Translations under genes and position numbers: made by a program
Shown: positions 17,461 to 26,529 of the stretch, piece after piece
How positions within the stretch are numbered: the stretch's first letter is position 1
How the letters are laid out: each line of letters begins with the position of its first letter
Notes under the pieces: generated by a model
Databases searched by the model: none
What the model was told of the DNA's origin: nothing
What the model saw: only the letters and a program-made list of their open reading frames with translations
NCBI RefSeq assembly: GCF_049195245.1
Contig: NZ_JBMIRR010000027.1
Span: 806,001-870,000, forward strand
Direction: 5' to 3'
Source: Arenimonas sp049195245
Lineage (GTDB): Bacteria > Pseudomonadota > Gammaproteobacteria > Xanthomonadales > Xanthomonadaceae
Length of the DNA stretch: 64,000 nt

Positions 17461-17491
17461 AGCGTAAAGTCCGTAGCCACTACAGAGTCAA
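17461..17491 (-). promoter_or_regulatory. MerR-type promoter (pbrT direction), 19-bp spacer
   Basis: On the minus strand the -35 TTGACT (17486-17491) and the -10 TACGCT (17461-17466) are 19 bases apart, the over-long spacing diagnostic of MerR-family activation. The spacer holds the dyad ACTCTGTAG-TGG-CTACGGACT (7 of 9 positions symmetric). It lies 6 bases before the start of the divergent pbrR-like gene, which should bind here. Confidence 0.8.
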
Positions 17492-17496
17492 GCGGG

Positions 17497-17904
17497 ATGC
17501 GAATGAAAATCAGTGAAGCCGCCACCGCCAGTGGCTGTCACTTGGAGACCATCCGCTATTACGAGAGGATCGGACTGCTTCCTGGGCCGGTCCGAACGGG
17601 GAACGGCTATCGGGTCTATGGCCACCACGACGTGGCACGGTTGCGTTTTATCACCCGCGGCCGGGAACTGGGCTTTAGCCTGAGCGAGATTCGCGACCTG
17701 ATGCGATTGGCGGAGGATCCGGACCTGTCCTGCGACGACGTGGACCGGCTCGCGCGCCACCACCTCGCCGAGATCCGCGAGCGGCAGGCCGAACTGCAAC
17801 GAATGGCGCAAGAGTTGGAACGCACCATTGCCGATTGCTGCGGCGGCCGCCGGGGCACCTGCGCCATCTTGGGCGGATTGCAGACGCCGGCGAAGCCAGT
17901 GTGA
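17497..17904 (+). CDS. pbrR: MerR-family regulator, PbrR/CadR-like
   Basis: Starts at ATG 17497 (or at the ATG two codons later). An N-terminal winged helix (MKISEAATASGCHLETIRYY, then ERIG) is followed by the dimerisation helix and a Cys-rich end. Cys in SGCH near 14, LSCDDV near 79, and DCCGGRRGTC near the C-terminus match the set used by PbrR/CadR proteins for Pb(II)/Cd(II). It diverges from the pbrT-like gene, and the 19-base-spacer promoter between them is its expected target. Confidence 0.9.
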   Translation: MRMKISEAATASGCHLETIRYYERIGLLPGPVRTGNGYRVYGHHDVARLRFITRGRELGFSLSEIRDLMRLAEDPDLSCDDVDRLARHHLAEIRERQAELQRMAQELERTIADCCGGRRGTCAILGGLQTPAKPV

Positions 17905-18188
17905 TCCCATCCACTGGACATTCGAGGGCCGGGGAGGCGATGACGACAGGATCAGGGTCCCCGGAGCAGCTGCTCGGTCTCCGGATGGCGCTCCAAGAAG
18001 CGTTTCAGGGCGCGGATGGCGATGATGCAATGCGTCGTCCCAATTTGGGACTAAGGCATGCTCCAGTGCGAAGCTTCAGCGGCGGGAGTCGGGAACGAAA
18101 GGGGCGCCCAAAGAATGCCGGCCTACCGAAGCGGGCCGTCAGAATGAGCGGAGCAGAACCCCCTTTGGGGAATTGGGCGCGACCATGG

Positions 18189-18764
18189 ATGAAGATTTTC
18201 ATCTTCCCGCATGGTCCAATCGGGGCCCAACGGCCCTATCGGAACCCTGCCTTGACCCCCGACACGGCGTACCACGAGGCGGGACACATTGTCTTCGCCC
18301 ACCTGACCGGAATTTGCATTGCGGTGAAACTGACCGGTGAACACACCGCCACCCAAGCCGCTGCAATTTACGACCGTCGCCACGATCTGGCCGCCGCCCG
18401 AGCGCGAGGTGCGGGAAATGCAGAGATCGACTACGCACTGGAAGAAGCCATCATTGCGGCTGCCGGGTATGTCGCGCAGGAGCGATATCGACAGTGCGCA
18501 GGCGCAACGGTCTCGGAGGATGAGTTGTTTCGAGACGCACACGGCGATGTACTGGCCGTGCGTGCGGCCTTGGGTCCGCTCCGGTGGTTTGAGGTTTGCG
18601 ACAAGGCGCGGAGCTATCTCGCGCAACCCGGGGTGTGGCAAGCCATTGAGCGGGTAGCCGAGGCGGCCTTGCAGCGCGGCGCCCTGTCCGAATCACAACT
18701 AGACGCCCTCCTGCATTCCGCTGACGTCGATTTTGACCTGCCGACGGGAACGGTTCTGCGGTGA
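18189..18764 (+). CDS. Putative HEAGH zinc metalloprotease (M41-like)
   Basis: About 191 residues from ATG 18189 (MKIFIFPHGPIG); an in-frame ATG at 18144 is an alternative and the open frame extends even further upstream. The key feature is AYHEAGHIVFAHLTG at about residue 29-43, the zinc-binding HExGH with the context used by FtsH-type (M41) peptidases. No AAA ATPase domain is present. A later acidic segment (TVSEDELFRDAHGD) may supply the third ligand. Similar short FtsH-peptidase-like proteins occur in stress islands. The substrate is unknown, and the metalloprotease call rests on the motif. Confidence 0.6.
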   Translation: MKIFIFPHGPIGAQRPYRNPALTPDTAYHEAGHIVFAHLTGICIAVKLTGEHTATQAAAIYDRRHDLAAARARGAGNAEIDYALEEAIIAAAGYVAQERYRQCAGATVSEDELFRDAHGDVLAVRAALGPLRWFEVCDKARSYLAQPGVWQAIERVAEAALQRGALSESQLDALLHSADVDFDLPTGTVLR

Positions 18765-19256
18765 CTCGATCGCGTTCGGCTTGCCCCTGAAGCAGGCTGC
18801 TGTCGCCTGGGCAGTGGGATGACGGGGGCTCGCAGAGCCCTGCCTGATCCGGATCGGGGCCTACGCCGCGCTGTCCGAGCCGGGCCTTCCCAAAGAAAAC
18901 GGCCCGCCGGAGCGGACCGCTGGAGAAGTGGGGCGGAATTCGCAGCGGGAACCAGCCCAAGCCCGCGCTCCTTTCCCCTTTAGTTTTTGGGTGACGCCAC
19001 GGTCATTACCTAATCATAAGGCCCATGCTGCGCCGGCCGTCAATGCAAACCGACCACGGACCGGCTGCAAGCGCAGGGGAAAGCGCCTCAGGGCGCTGAA
19101 GGTTGCGACTACGGGACCTGCTGCGGCGGCAGCATGCTCAAGGCGCTGGTCGCCGGCCGGGATGCCGAGGTACGCGCCCGCTTTCCGGGCTAGCGGCCCA
19201 GGGCCCCGGCCGCGCTGCTAGGCTGATCCCCGGAACTCCGCTGACCCGCCATTGCC
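18765..19256. other. Non-coding stretch with possible gene remnant
   Basis: About 490 bases without a complete gene. The plus-strand frame ending at the TAG at 19191-19193 reads EGCDYGTCCGGSMLKALVAG before its stop, which looks like the natural C-terminus of a protein (CC pair, amphipathic helix). It has no plausible start and is probably the tail of a deleted gene. The rest shows nothing recognisable. Confidence 0.35.
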
Positions 19257-20327
19257 ATGCCATCCATAACGGAAACGACCACGGTCTTCGTGGAGGGGGA
19301 CGCCCTCTACGAGGCGATGCACGCGGACCTCGCCGGCGCCACGCGGGACGTGCGTCTGGAGTGTTACATCGTGGCGGATGATGACGTCGGCGGGCCTATT
19401 CTCACCGCCTTGGCCGATCTGGCATGGGCCGGCCGGCGGGTCCAGGTTCGCATCGATGCCGTGGGTTCCTGGCGTCTGATTCCACCGGAGCGGGTCCGTT
19501 CCCTAATTGCGGCCGGCGTGCAGTGGCACTGGAGCCGGCCCTGGTCGTGGCGCCAGCCGGCGCAATTCCACGTCCGCAATCACCGCAAGCTCCTGGTCAT
19601 CGACGACGCGGTCGCGTACCTGGGCGGGTTCAACCTCGACCGGCGCAATTCCCAGCGGGCGCTGGGCGCGGCTCGCTGGCGCGACACCCATGTCCGTCTA
19701 ACGGGCCCCCGGGTGGCCGAGGCCATCCGGTTGTTCGACGAGTACCCCCGGGCACCGCGCGGCCCGGTGCCCACGGCGCGGTCGCCTTTGGCACTGCTGT
19801 CGAACCGTTCGCGTCGTTGCCGTCATCGCCTGCGCTGTGCGTTCAGCGAGGCGTTCGACCAGGCCCGGGAGCGGCTTTGGCTGACGACGCCGTACTTCGT
19901 ACCGGACCGGCGCAGCCAGCGCGCCTTGTGCGGTGCCGCTCGCCGCGGCGTGGATGTTCGTCTGCTGGTGCCAGGAAAAAGCGATGTACTGCTGGCGCAA
20001 TGGGCGGCGCGGGCGGCCTATGCACACATGCTCGACGCGGGGGTACGCATCTGGGAGTACCAACCTCGGGTGCTGCACGCCAAGACCGCCCTGGTCGACG
20101 GGGGCTGGGCGACGGTCGGCACCGCCAACTTCGACTACCGCAGCTTCTTCCTCAACGACGAGATCAATCTGCTCGGGCAGGCGCCTGCCCTCAACGCGAC
20201 TTTGGCGGAGCACTTCGTTCAGGATCTGGCCGAGTCACGGGAGGTGCTCAAGGCCACGTGGAGAAATCGGCCGTGGTACGCGCCAGGCCTTGAACTGGTC
20301 GGCTGGTGGGCGAGGCGCTGGCTTTAG
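19257..20327 (+). CDS. Phospholipase D-family cardiolipin synthase-like protein
   Basis: A protein of 356 residues with two HKD motifs: HRKLLVIDDAVAYLGGFN (about residue 109) and HAKTALVDGGWATVGTANFD (about residue 276). This pair defines bacterial cardiolipin synthases of the ClsB/YbhO type, which make cardiolipin at the inner membrane. There is no N-terminal membrane anchor, as in ClsB. It is convergent with the acetate kinase gene, with a shared hairpin between them. Confidence 0.88.
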   Translation: MPSITETTTVFVEGDALYEAMHADLAGATRDVRLECYIVADDDVGGPILTALADLAWAGRRVQVRIDAVGSWRLIPPERVRSLIAAGVQWHWSRPWSWRQPAQFHVRNHRKLLVIDDAVAYLGGFNLDRRNSQRALGAARWRDTHVRLTGPRVAEAIRLFDEYPRAPRGPVPTARSPLALLSNRSRRCRHRLRCAFSEAFDQARERLWLTTPYFVPDRRSQRALCGAARRGVDVRLLVPGKSDVLLAQWAARAAYAHMLDAGVRIWEYQPRVLHAKTALVDGGWATVGTANFDYRSFFLNDEINLLGQAPALNATLAEHFVQDLAESREVLKATWRNRPWYAPGLELVGWWARRWL

Positions 20328-20366
20328 CGAGAGGGCGCATGTACCGCGTAGACGGCCGGTCGTATC

Positions 20367-20404
20367 GCGCTTGCCTGGCTCAGGGCGGGAAGCTAGGCAA
20401 GCGC
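20367..20404. terminator. Candidate bidirectional terminator hairpin
   Basis: Perfect ten-base arms GCGCTTGCCT and AGGCAAGCGC with an 18-base loop (which can itself pair GCT/AGC). It overlaps the last codons of the acetate kinase gene and lies between two convergent genes. No strong T-run flanks it, so the strength is uncertain. Confidence 0.5.
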
Positions 20405-21508
20405 CGCCAATGCAAGTTCTTGCTCCTCGTTGACCCGTAAGACCAAGACCGAGATCGCGGCGCCTGGGGCATGGATATGCGTGGCCCCTGCCGCGTTGGC
20501 CTCGGGGTCCAGGCGCAGGCCCATCCAGGCCAGATGTTCGGCCACCGCGGCCCGGATCGGGGGGGCGCCATCGCCGATGCCGCCCGAGAACACGATCGCA
20601 TCCACCCCGCCGAGGCTGGTTGCCATGGCAGCGATGCCCTGCGCGATCCGAATGGCGTAGTGCGCCCGGGCGTGGCCGGCCGACTCGCTGGTATCGGCCA
20701 GCAGTTCGCGCATGTCGCCACTGCCGCCCGACAGCCCCCGCAGGCCGGACTCGCGCCAGAGCAGGTGCTCGATCTCGGGCAGCGGCATGGCCAGGGTCTG
20801 GGCCAAGTACAGCACGACGCCGGGGTCGAGGCTGCCCGACCGGGTCGCCATCGGCACCCCGTCCAGGGGCGTCATGCCCATGGTGGTATCGACGCTACGG
20901 CCGTCGGCCACCGCGCACAGGCTCGAACCGCCGCCCAAGTGCACCAGCACCAGCCGCGCCTGCGCCAGCGCCGGGGCCATCGCCGAGAGTTGGCGCACGG
21001 CCGAGGCGAAGGCGAGGCCGTGAAAGCCGTAGCGCATTACGCCAGCCGCATGCAGGCTCGCCGGTACCGGCAGGCGCCGGGCCCAGGGCGCTAGGGTCGC
21101 GTGCCAACTGGTGTCGAAGGCGGCGACTTGCGACACGTCCGGCCAGCGATGGCGGGCGGCATCGATCAGGCGCAGGGCAGGGCCTTGATGCAGGGGCGCC
21201 AACGGCGTGAGCGCCGTCAGCTCGGACATCAATGCCTCGGTGACGCGGGCTGGACCCGGGCGGGCCGCCCCGTGCACCACCCGGTGTGCCACCCGGGTGG
21301 GCTGCCCGGCCCCGGCCGGCAACTGAACCAGCAACTGCGACAGCCAGCGGCCTGCGCTGCGGGCATCGTGGGCATCCTCGGGCAGCACGGCGATCTTGGC
21401 GCGGGCCGCGGGCATGATCAGGACGCCCTGCGCATCCACCGCGTAATACGCCGCCTTGACGGTCGCCGAGCCGACGTTGAGCGTCAGGACGTCGCGCGGC
21501 GCGCTCAT
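20393..21508 (-). CDS. ackA: Acetate kinase
   Basis: Start at 21508 (MSAPRDVLTLNVGSATVKAA) overlaps the UbiB-like gene stop by four bases; 371 residues, slightly shorter than the usual 400. Family motifs are LNVGSATVK at the start, VAHRVVHGA, VAAFDTSWH, LVHLGGGSSLCAV and VFSGGIGDGAP. It converts acetyl phosphate and ADP to acetate and ATP. Co-translation with phosphoketolase two genes upstream supplies the acetyl phosphate, so the pair forms an ATP-yielding step. It is the last gene of an 11-gene minus-strand string. Confidence 0.93.
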   Translation of the reverse strand: MSAPRDVLTLNVGSATVKAAYYAVDAQGVLIMPAARAKIAVLPEDAHDARSAGRWLSQLLVQLPAGAGQPTRVAHRVVHGAARPGPARVTEALMSELTALTPLAPLHQGPALRLIDAARHRWPDVSQVAAFDTSWHATLAPWARRLPVPASLHAAGVMRYGFHGLAFASAVRQLSAMAPALAQARLVLVHLGGGSSLCAVADGRSVDTTMGMTPLDGVPMATRSGSLDPGVVLYLAQTLAMPLPEIEHLLWRESGLRGLSGGSGDMRELLADTSESAGHARAHYAIRIAQGIAAMATSLGGVDAIVFSGGIGDGAPPIRAAVAEHLAWMGLRLDPEANAAGATHIHAPGAAISVLVLRVNEEQELALAALA

Positions 21509-23112
21509 AGGTGCCCCGAGCGCGAAATGGCGCGCACCAGCCGCCAGGACAGGACCAGCGCGGCCGCGAACGCCAGCGCCGAGAGCACCGGCAGATGGCC
21601 CCAAAGGCGCGGCCCGGCGCCGTGCAGCATCATCACCGACCCGGCCAGGTACAGACCCAGCGTCACCAGCGCCAGCGCCAGGCGATTGCCGGTGCGCGCC
21701 AGCGTCGTTTCCAGGGGCTCCAGGCCGCGATGGTGCAGCGACAGCGCGGGCCGTCCCTCGTCCAGTTGCAGCTGCCGAAGCATCTGCATCGCCACGACCG
21801 GCAGCTGCTCGGCGCTCTTGAGCAACTGCTCATGCATCGGACGGCCCACCGCCTGTTGTCGCAGGGTCTGGGCCATGCGCTCAGCCCGGACGCCCAGCGC
21901 CTGCATCAGATCCAGGTCCGGGTCCAGGGCCCGCAGCGTGTTCTCGGCCAGGAACAGGGTACGCATCAGGACCAACAGATGGCGCGGCAGGCGGAAGTTC
22001 GCGCCCGCCCCGATCCGCGCCACGCGCCAGATCGCGTCGGCCATCGACCATTCGTTCAGGGGCAGCGTGGCCAGGCTGCTGAGGATTTCGCTGATGGCGC
22101 GCACGTAGGCCCGCCGGTCGATCGGCCCGGTGATGAATCCCATCGCGACCACGGCATCAAGCACGGCCGAGGCGTCATCCACCACCAGCCCTTCGATCAG
22201 TTGCGCAAAGGCCGTGCGCGATGCCGGGTCCAGGAAACCGATGGAGCCAAAGTCGTGGAAGCACAGGCGACCGTCGGGCAGTTCGAACAGGTTGCCCGGG
22301 TGGGGATCGGCGTGGAAGACGCCGGCGCCCATCAGCTGGTGCACATAGGCATCCAGCAGCAGGCCGGCCAGTTCGCGCCCGCGCGGCGTACCGTTTTGCG
22401 TCGCCAGCGCCGCGCCGTGGCTGAACTCCTGCACGATCACGGCCGGCGCGACCAAGGGCTCCACGACGTGGGGCAGGGTCAGGTAGGGCAGGGGATCGAA
22501 CGTGCTGGCCAGTCGCCGCATATTGCGCGCCTCCTGGACCATGTCGATTTCCTGGTGCAGGAACTGGCCCAGCTCGTCGATCAGGTCCAGCGGCTGGTAG
22601 CGCCGCAAGCCCGGCACCAGCCACTGGCTGACGCGCACGAAGCGCCGCAGCAGCCGCAGGTCGGCATGCACCTGGGCCACGATGCCGGGCCGGCGCACCT
22701 TGACCGCGACCGTGCGCCCATCGGGCAGTTTGGACCGATGCACCTGGGCCACCGAAGCGGCTGCAAACGGCACCAACTCGAACTCGGCGAACAGTTGGTC
22801 CACGGGCTGGCCGAATGCAGACTCGATCGCCGCCACTGCCAGCGCCGACTCGAACGGCGGGACGTGGGCGTGCAGGGCCTCCAGTTCGACCAGATACGGG
22901 GCCGGTAAGAGGTCGCGGCGCAGGCTCAGGCCCTGGCCAAGCTTGACGAACGTCGTGCCCAGCCCCTCGAGGGTCTCGCGCAGCCGGGCCGGCAAGGTGT
23001 CGGGAGCACGGCGATGCCGCCGCCACCATGTCCAGCCGAAGCCGCCCAAGGCGACGGCGATCTGCAGGCTGCGGGGCAGGCGGGAGGCGGTCATCGGCCG
23101 GGGCGTGCTCAT
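21505..23112 (-). CDS. UbiB/AarF-family ADCK-type kinase
   Basis: A protein of 535 residues. Start at 23112 overlaps the phosphoketolase stop by four bases. UbiB motifs are visible: LGTTFVKLGQGLSLRRDLLP (KxGQ region), VAAASVAQVHRSKLPDG with the Ala-rich loop, VAVKVRRPG with the Lys, and HADPHPGNLFEL then HDFGSIGFL for catalysis. The C-terminus has two hydrophobic segments. The family acts in coenzyme Q biosynthesis or lipid handling. Here it sits between phosphoketolase and acetate kinase, so it is an accessory copy whose role in this cluster is unknown. Confidence 0.88.
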   Translation of the reverse strand: MSTPRPMTASRLPRSLQIAVALGGFGWTWWRRHRRAPDTLPARLRETLEGLGTTFVKLGQGLSLRRDLLPAPYLVELEALHAHVPPFESALAVAAIESAFGQPVDQLFAEFELVPFAAASVAQVHRSKLPDGRTVAVKVRRPGIVAQVHADLRLLRRFVRVSQWLVPGLRRYQPLDLIDELGQFLHQEIDMVQEARNMRRLASTFDPLPYLTLPHVVEPLVAPAVIVQEFSHGAALATQNGTPRGRELAGLLLDAYVHQLMGAGVFHADPHPGNLFELPDGRLCFHDFGSIGFLDPASRTAFAQLIEGLVVDDASAVLDAVVAMGFITGPIDRRAYVRAISEILSSLATLPLNEWSMADAIWRVARIGAGANFRLPRHLLVLMRTLFLAENTLRALDPDLDLMQALGVRAERMAQTLRQQAVGRPMHEQLLKSAEQLPVVAMQMLRQLQLDEGRPALSLHHRGLEPLETTLARTGNRLALALVTLGLYLAGSVMMLHGAGPRLWGHLPVLSALAFAAALVLSWRLVRAISRSGHL

Positions 23113-25571
23113 GCCGGGCGGGTGATCAGGGTCGGGTCGCCGCGGCCGGCCAACGCCGCTTGCTCGTCGGCGCGCAAGCCATCGTTCACCGGGCGAGCTA
23201 GGACCGCCAGCGCCGCCGCCACCGTGTGCGCCCAGGTGCAGCCGTTGGCGAACAGCAGCCCCGGGACGTCCAGCGTGCCGCCCTGGTTCACAAAGCCGAG
23301 CGCTCGCGTGGTCGCGGGTCCGCTGTCGATCCGGCGCAGCGCACCCAAATACGGCTCAGGCCGGGTGTGGGTGACAAATACGCGCGGGGTGCCCGCCGGG
23401 AAGTGGCGCAGCACCAAGGCATCAGAAAGCACGTAGGCGGTTTCCCGTGCATCGCGTCCGGCCCGCAGCCGCCCTGGCTCGCCGATATAGATGACGGCCG
23501 TGGCGATCCCCGACGATTGAAGTCGCTGATGCGCCCGTAACACTTCCCCCAGCTGGTAGCTGCCGGTGGCGGCCAGCAGCACCGCGGCGGTGTCGGGGTC
23601 GCCGTGCAGCAAGAGCAGGCCCTCCTCGGCGAGCAGGCGCGCCTGCGCCGGCGTCAAACGATTGGGCACCTCGCGCTTGGGCACCACCAGCGCCGTGATC
23701 GTGCCCTGGGCCCGCAGGCTATGGGTCAGGGCCACCATGGCGCTGTTGGCATCCAGCGGGAAACACACGCGGGCACCGTCCGCCATTTCGCCCAGCAGCG
23801 CCTCGGCCAGGGTCGGGTCCTGGTGGGACTGTTCGTTCTTGGCGTTCTCCCAGGTGTGCGACGTCAGCACCACCGGTACGCCCAGCCAGCCCGGCGGCCG
23901 CCCGGCCTCGCGCAAATGCCGGGAGAAAATGAGTTCCTGGCGCAAGGCGCCCAGCATCTTCGGGGCGAAGGCCTCGTACGTCACCACCAGGTTGAGTCCG
24001 CCCTTGTTCGCCAGCGCCGCGCAAACGACCGCCTCCTCGTTGAGCGCGGTGACTACAGCGCCGGTGCGCGATTCTGCGACGCCGGCTTCCGGCTCCTGCA
24101 CCCGGTGTTTGAGCAGGTCCAGGGTCGCGTCGAGTTTGTTGCTGCGCAACTCATCGGGATTACCCACGCGCGGGCGCAGCTGCGGGTTGGCCTGCACCAA
24201 GCGAACAAACTGACCATCCAGAGCGGCCATCGGCGAGCCAATCGTGCCGGGCTCCGCCCAGGCCGGCTCGGGCACGGTCGGCAGCGCCACCTGGCGGGTC
24301 GCGAGCGCGTGGTCGCGCTCGCGCGGCCGACCCTGAGTCGCGTGTGTATTGAGAGCCGCAATCGCCGCCTGCAGATCCGCCGGCGGCACGTAGAGCGGCG
24401 CACAGCCGGCATTGAACTGCTCGCGGGCGGCCGCATCGCGGTGGGGATTACCCGATAGCGGCAGGTTGTGGGCGGCGTTGGTGCCGGCGCCGGGAAACCC
24501 AAAGCCCTTGGGCGCCTCGGCGACACCGTAGCGCAGCGGGATTCGGAAATCGCCCTCGGGATGCAGCGCGGCCGCCTCGGTGCAGGCCTGCAGCCGCGAC
24601 TCGATCACGTGGATACCCCAGGCAATGCTGGCCGGATCGCGGCCGTCCAGGCCAATGGGCTCGAAGCCATTGAGCCGCAGGTGGCGGTACAGCCAGTCCT
24701 CGCCGCCCTGTTGCTCGATCTGGCTGCGCTGTTCGATGCGCCGGCCGTTGAGGATCATGATGGGCGCGACCAGGCCCGAGTCGTCCGGGCGCCACCAGCG
24801 CGGCGCCCAGTCGCCACCGCGCTGCTCCTCGAAGGCGCCATCGCTGACGAACGCGACCAGCCGCTCACCGGGCAGCGGCGCGTGCACGTAGTGCAGCTCG
24901 GCAAAGCCCAGATAGCCGCCTTCCTGCAGGCCGCCGGCGGTGTGGGCATTGACGTGCGAGCCCAACGGCGAGGCCGGGCGCCCTTCGGGCGTGAGCGCGT
25001 AGGAGTAGAAATCGCCGACGAACCGCGCCAACCGCGGCTCATCCAGGCCATAGCGGGCCGCATGCGCCGGGCTCATGTTGTCCACGATGACGTTGAGCGC
25101 ATCGATCGCCGCCACGCAGTGGCCTTGGCCCATCATCCAGGCGCGGGTTACCCCATCGAGCGCATTCATGGCCAGGTAGCCGGCGTAGGCCGGCACCATG
25201 TTCAACGCGCCGCCGGTGTGGCCCTCGGGCTGCGGCTTGAAGTCATCGGCCTCCAACGGCGCGCCGTCCAGGCGGACCCGCCGGGCGTAGGTCATGTGTG
25301 CTACCAGCCACATGCCGGCGCTGGCCACGCGATCGGCGGCGCTCAGGCGCCGATAGCCCGTCGCGCTGTCAGGCAGAGCGCCGGTCGCGACCAGTTCCTC
25401 GATCATCGCACGCACGCGCAATTGGGTGAGCGGGGTGTGTGCGATGACGCCATAGCCCGCAGCCCAGGCGGCGAAGGCCGGATCGGCCTGCGCGTAGCTC
25501 CGGGCCAGCTGGTCAATCCGGTGCTGGTCAATGGCGCTCAGGGCGCTGGCGGGACAGGTTAGGTCGTTCAT
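23109..25571 (-). CDS. xfp: Phosphoketolase (xylulose-5-P/fructose-6-P)
   Basis: Start at 25571 (MNDLTCPASALSAIDQ) gives 820 residues, the normal size. Thiamine-diphosphate enzyme features include PEGHTGGALNMVPAYAGYLA, GQGHCVAAIDALNVIV, GGLQEGGYLGFAELHY and HTWENAKNEQSHQDPTLAEA. The enzyme splits xylulose 5-phosphate (or fructose 6-phosphate) with phosphate into acetyl phosphate and glyceraldehyde 3-phosphate (or erythrose 4-phosphate). It follows the PRPP synthetase by 40 bases and is translationally coupled to the UbiB-like gene and then acetate kinase. Confidence 0.95.
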   Translation of the reverse strand: MNDLTCPASALSAIDQHRIDQLARSYAQADPAFAAWAAGYGVIAHTPLTQLRVRAMIEELVATGALPDSATGYRRLSAADRVASAGMWLVAHMTYARRVRLDGAPLEADDFKPQPEGHTGGALNMVPAYAGYLAMNALDGVTRAWMMGQGHCVAAIDALNVIVDNMSPAHAARYGLDEPRLARFVGDFYSYALTPEGRPASPLGSHVNAHTAGGLQEGGYLGFAELHYVHAPLPGERLVAFVSDGAFEEQRGGDWAPRWWRPDDSGLVAPIMILNGRRIEQRSQIEQQGGEDWLYRHLRLNGFEPIGLDGRDPASIAWGIHVIESRLQACTEAAALHPEGDFRIPLRYGVAEAPKGFGFPGAGTNAAHNLPLSGNPHRDAAAREQFNAGCAPLYVPPADLQAAIAALNTHATQGRPRERDHALATRQVALPTVPEPAWAEPGTIGSPMAALDGQFVRLVQANPQLRPRVGNPDELRSNKLDATLDLLKHRVQEPEAGVAESRTGAVVTALNEEAVVCAALANKGGLNLVVTYEAFAPKMLGALRQELIFSRHLREAGRPPGWLGVPVVLTSHTWENAKNEQSHQDPTLAEALLGEMADGARVCFPLDANSAMVALTHSLRAQGTITALVVPKREVPNRLTPAQARLLAEEGLLLLHGDPDTAAVLLAATGSYQLGEVLRAHQRLQSSGIATAVIYIGEPGRLRAGRDARETAYVLSDALVLRHFPAGTPRVFVTHTRPEPYLGALRRIDSGPATTRALGFVNQGGTLDVPGLLFANGCTWAHTVAAALAVLARPVNDGLRADEQAALAGRGDPTLITRPA

Positions 25572-25611
25572 CGGATCTCCAAGGCGCAGGCGGGGATGGG
25601 GGCAGCGCGCA

Positions 25612-26529
25612 TCACGGGGCGGCCAGCGACGGTGTGCGCTCGGCAAGCAGCGCCTCGCAGGCCACGGCCAGGAGCGGTGCCATCCCAATGGCATTGCAGG
25701 CCGGGTGGGCAATGGTGTCGGTGCTGACGACGCGCTGGGCGCCCGCAGTCAGCAGGCGTTCGTAGGCGTCTTCGGAGAACACCGCGTGGGTGACCAGGCA
25801 GGTCGCGGGGGGCAATCCCAGCGTGGCCAGATGCTTGAGGGTTTCGATCATCGTGTGGCCCGAGGAGACGATGTCATCGACCACCACCGGCGTACGGCCG
25901 CGGGCGGCAATGGGGTCGGGCAGGCTGACACGCACTGCGCGATCCCCCTCCCGGATCTTGGCCAGCACCTGGAACGGCACCTGCGCTCGCGCGGCGATAT
26001 CGCCGACCCATTGCGCCGACTCGCTGTCGGGGCCGATCAAGATCGCGTCGGGGACGTTGGCCTGCACCCAGGCCGCCATGGCCGGTGCCGCCGCCACGTG
26101 GCGGGTGGGGATCGAGAACAATCCGTCCAGGCGCGGATTGCGGTGCAGGTGTGGATCGACCGTCACCAGCCAGTCGACGCTTTGCTCCAGGAAGCGGGCA
26201 AAGATCGGCGCGCTGATCGCTTCGCCGGGATGGAAGCGGGTGTCCTGGCGCATGTAGGGCAGGTACGGGGCGACCAGGCCGACCGAACGGGCGCCCAGCT
26301 CGCGGGCGGTCTCGGCGACAAAGCGCAGCGCCAGCGCGACCGAGTCCACGTTCCTCAGCCCGGCCACTACCACCACGTCGGCCCCGCTGAGTTGGGGGTC
26401 GATCGTCACCAGCGATTCCCCGTCGGGGAACCGGCGCCAGCCCACGGGTGCCACGCGAGCCTGCAGGCGCGACCCGAGCTCCAACGCCAAGGGCTGCAAA
26501 TCGGGAAAAGGGATCAGGACGCGGCTCAT
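25612..26529 (-). CDS. Ribose-phosphate pyrophosphokinase (PRPP synthetase family)
   Basis: A protein of 305 residues, close to the bacterial size. Family motifs are RFPDGES, LVAPYLPYMRQDTRFHPGEA (ATP and divalent metal region), VDPHLHR, and the PRPP loop VVVDDIVSSGHTM. It makes PRPP from ribose 5-phosphate and ATP, and the reaction is reversible. The set is divergent from the biosynthetic Prs in detail (for example GPDSESAQWV instead of the usual DAGG-type stretch), as expected for a class II/accessory copy. It is fused by a four-base overlap to the phosphorylase upstream, suggesting a role in nucleotide salvage or breakdown. Confidence 0.88.
   Translation of the reverse strand: MSRVLIPFPDLQPLALELGSRLQARVAPVGWRRFPDGESLVTIDPQLSGADVVVVAGLRNVDSVALALRFVAETARELGARSVGLVAPYLPYMRQDTRFHPGEAISAPIFARFLEQSVDWLVTVDPHLHRNPRLDGLFSIPTRHVAAAPAMAAWVQANVPDAILIGPDSESAQWVGDIAARAQVPFQVLAKIREGDRAVRVSLPDPIAARGRTPVVVDDIVSSGHTMIETLKHLATLGLPPATCLVTHAVFSEDAYERLLTAGAQRVVSTDTIAHPACNAIGMAPLLAVACEALLAERTPSLAAP

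Noticed and set aside
17488..18030. 180-codon minus-strand frame opposite pbrR
   Set aside because: It is the antisense of a clear MerR gene and shows no independent motif.
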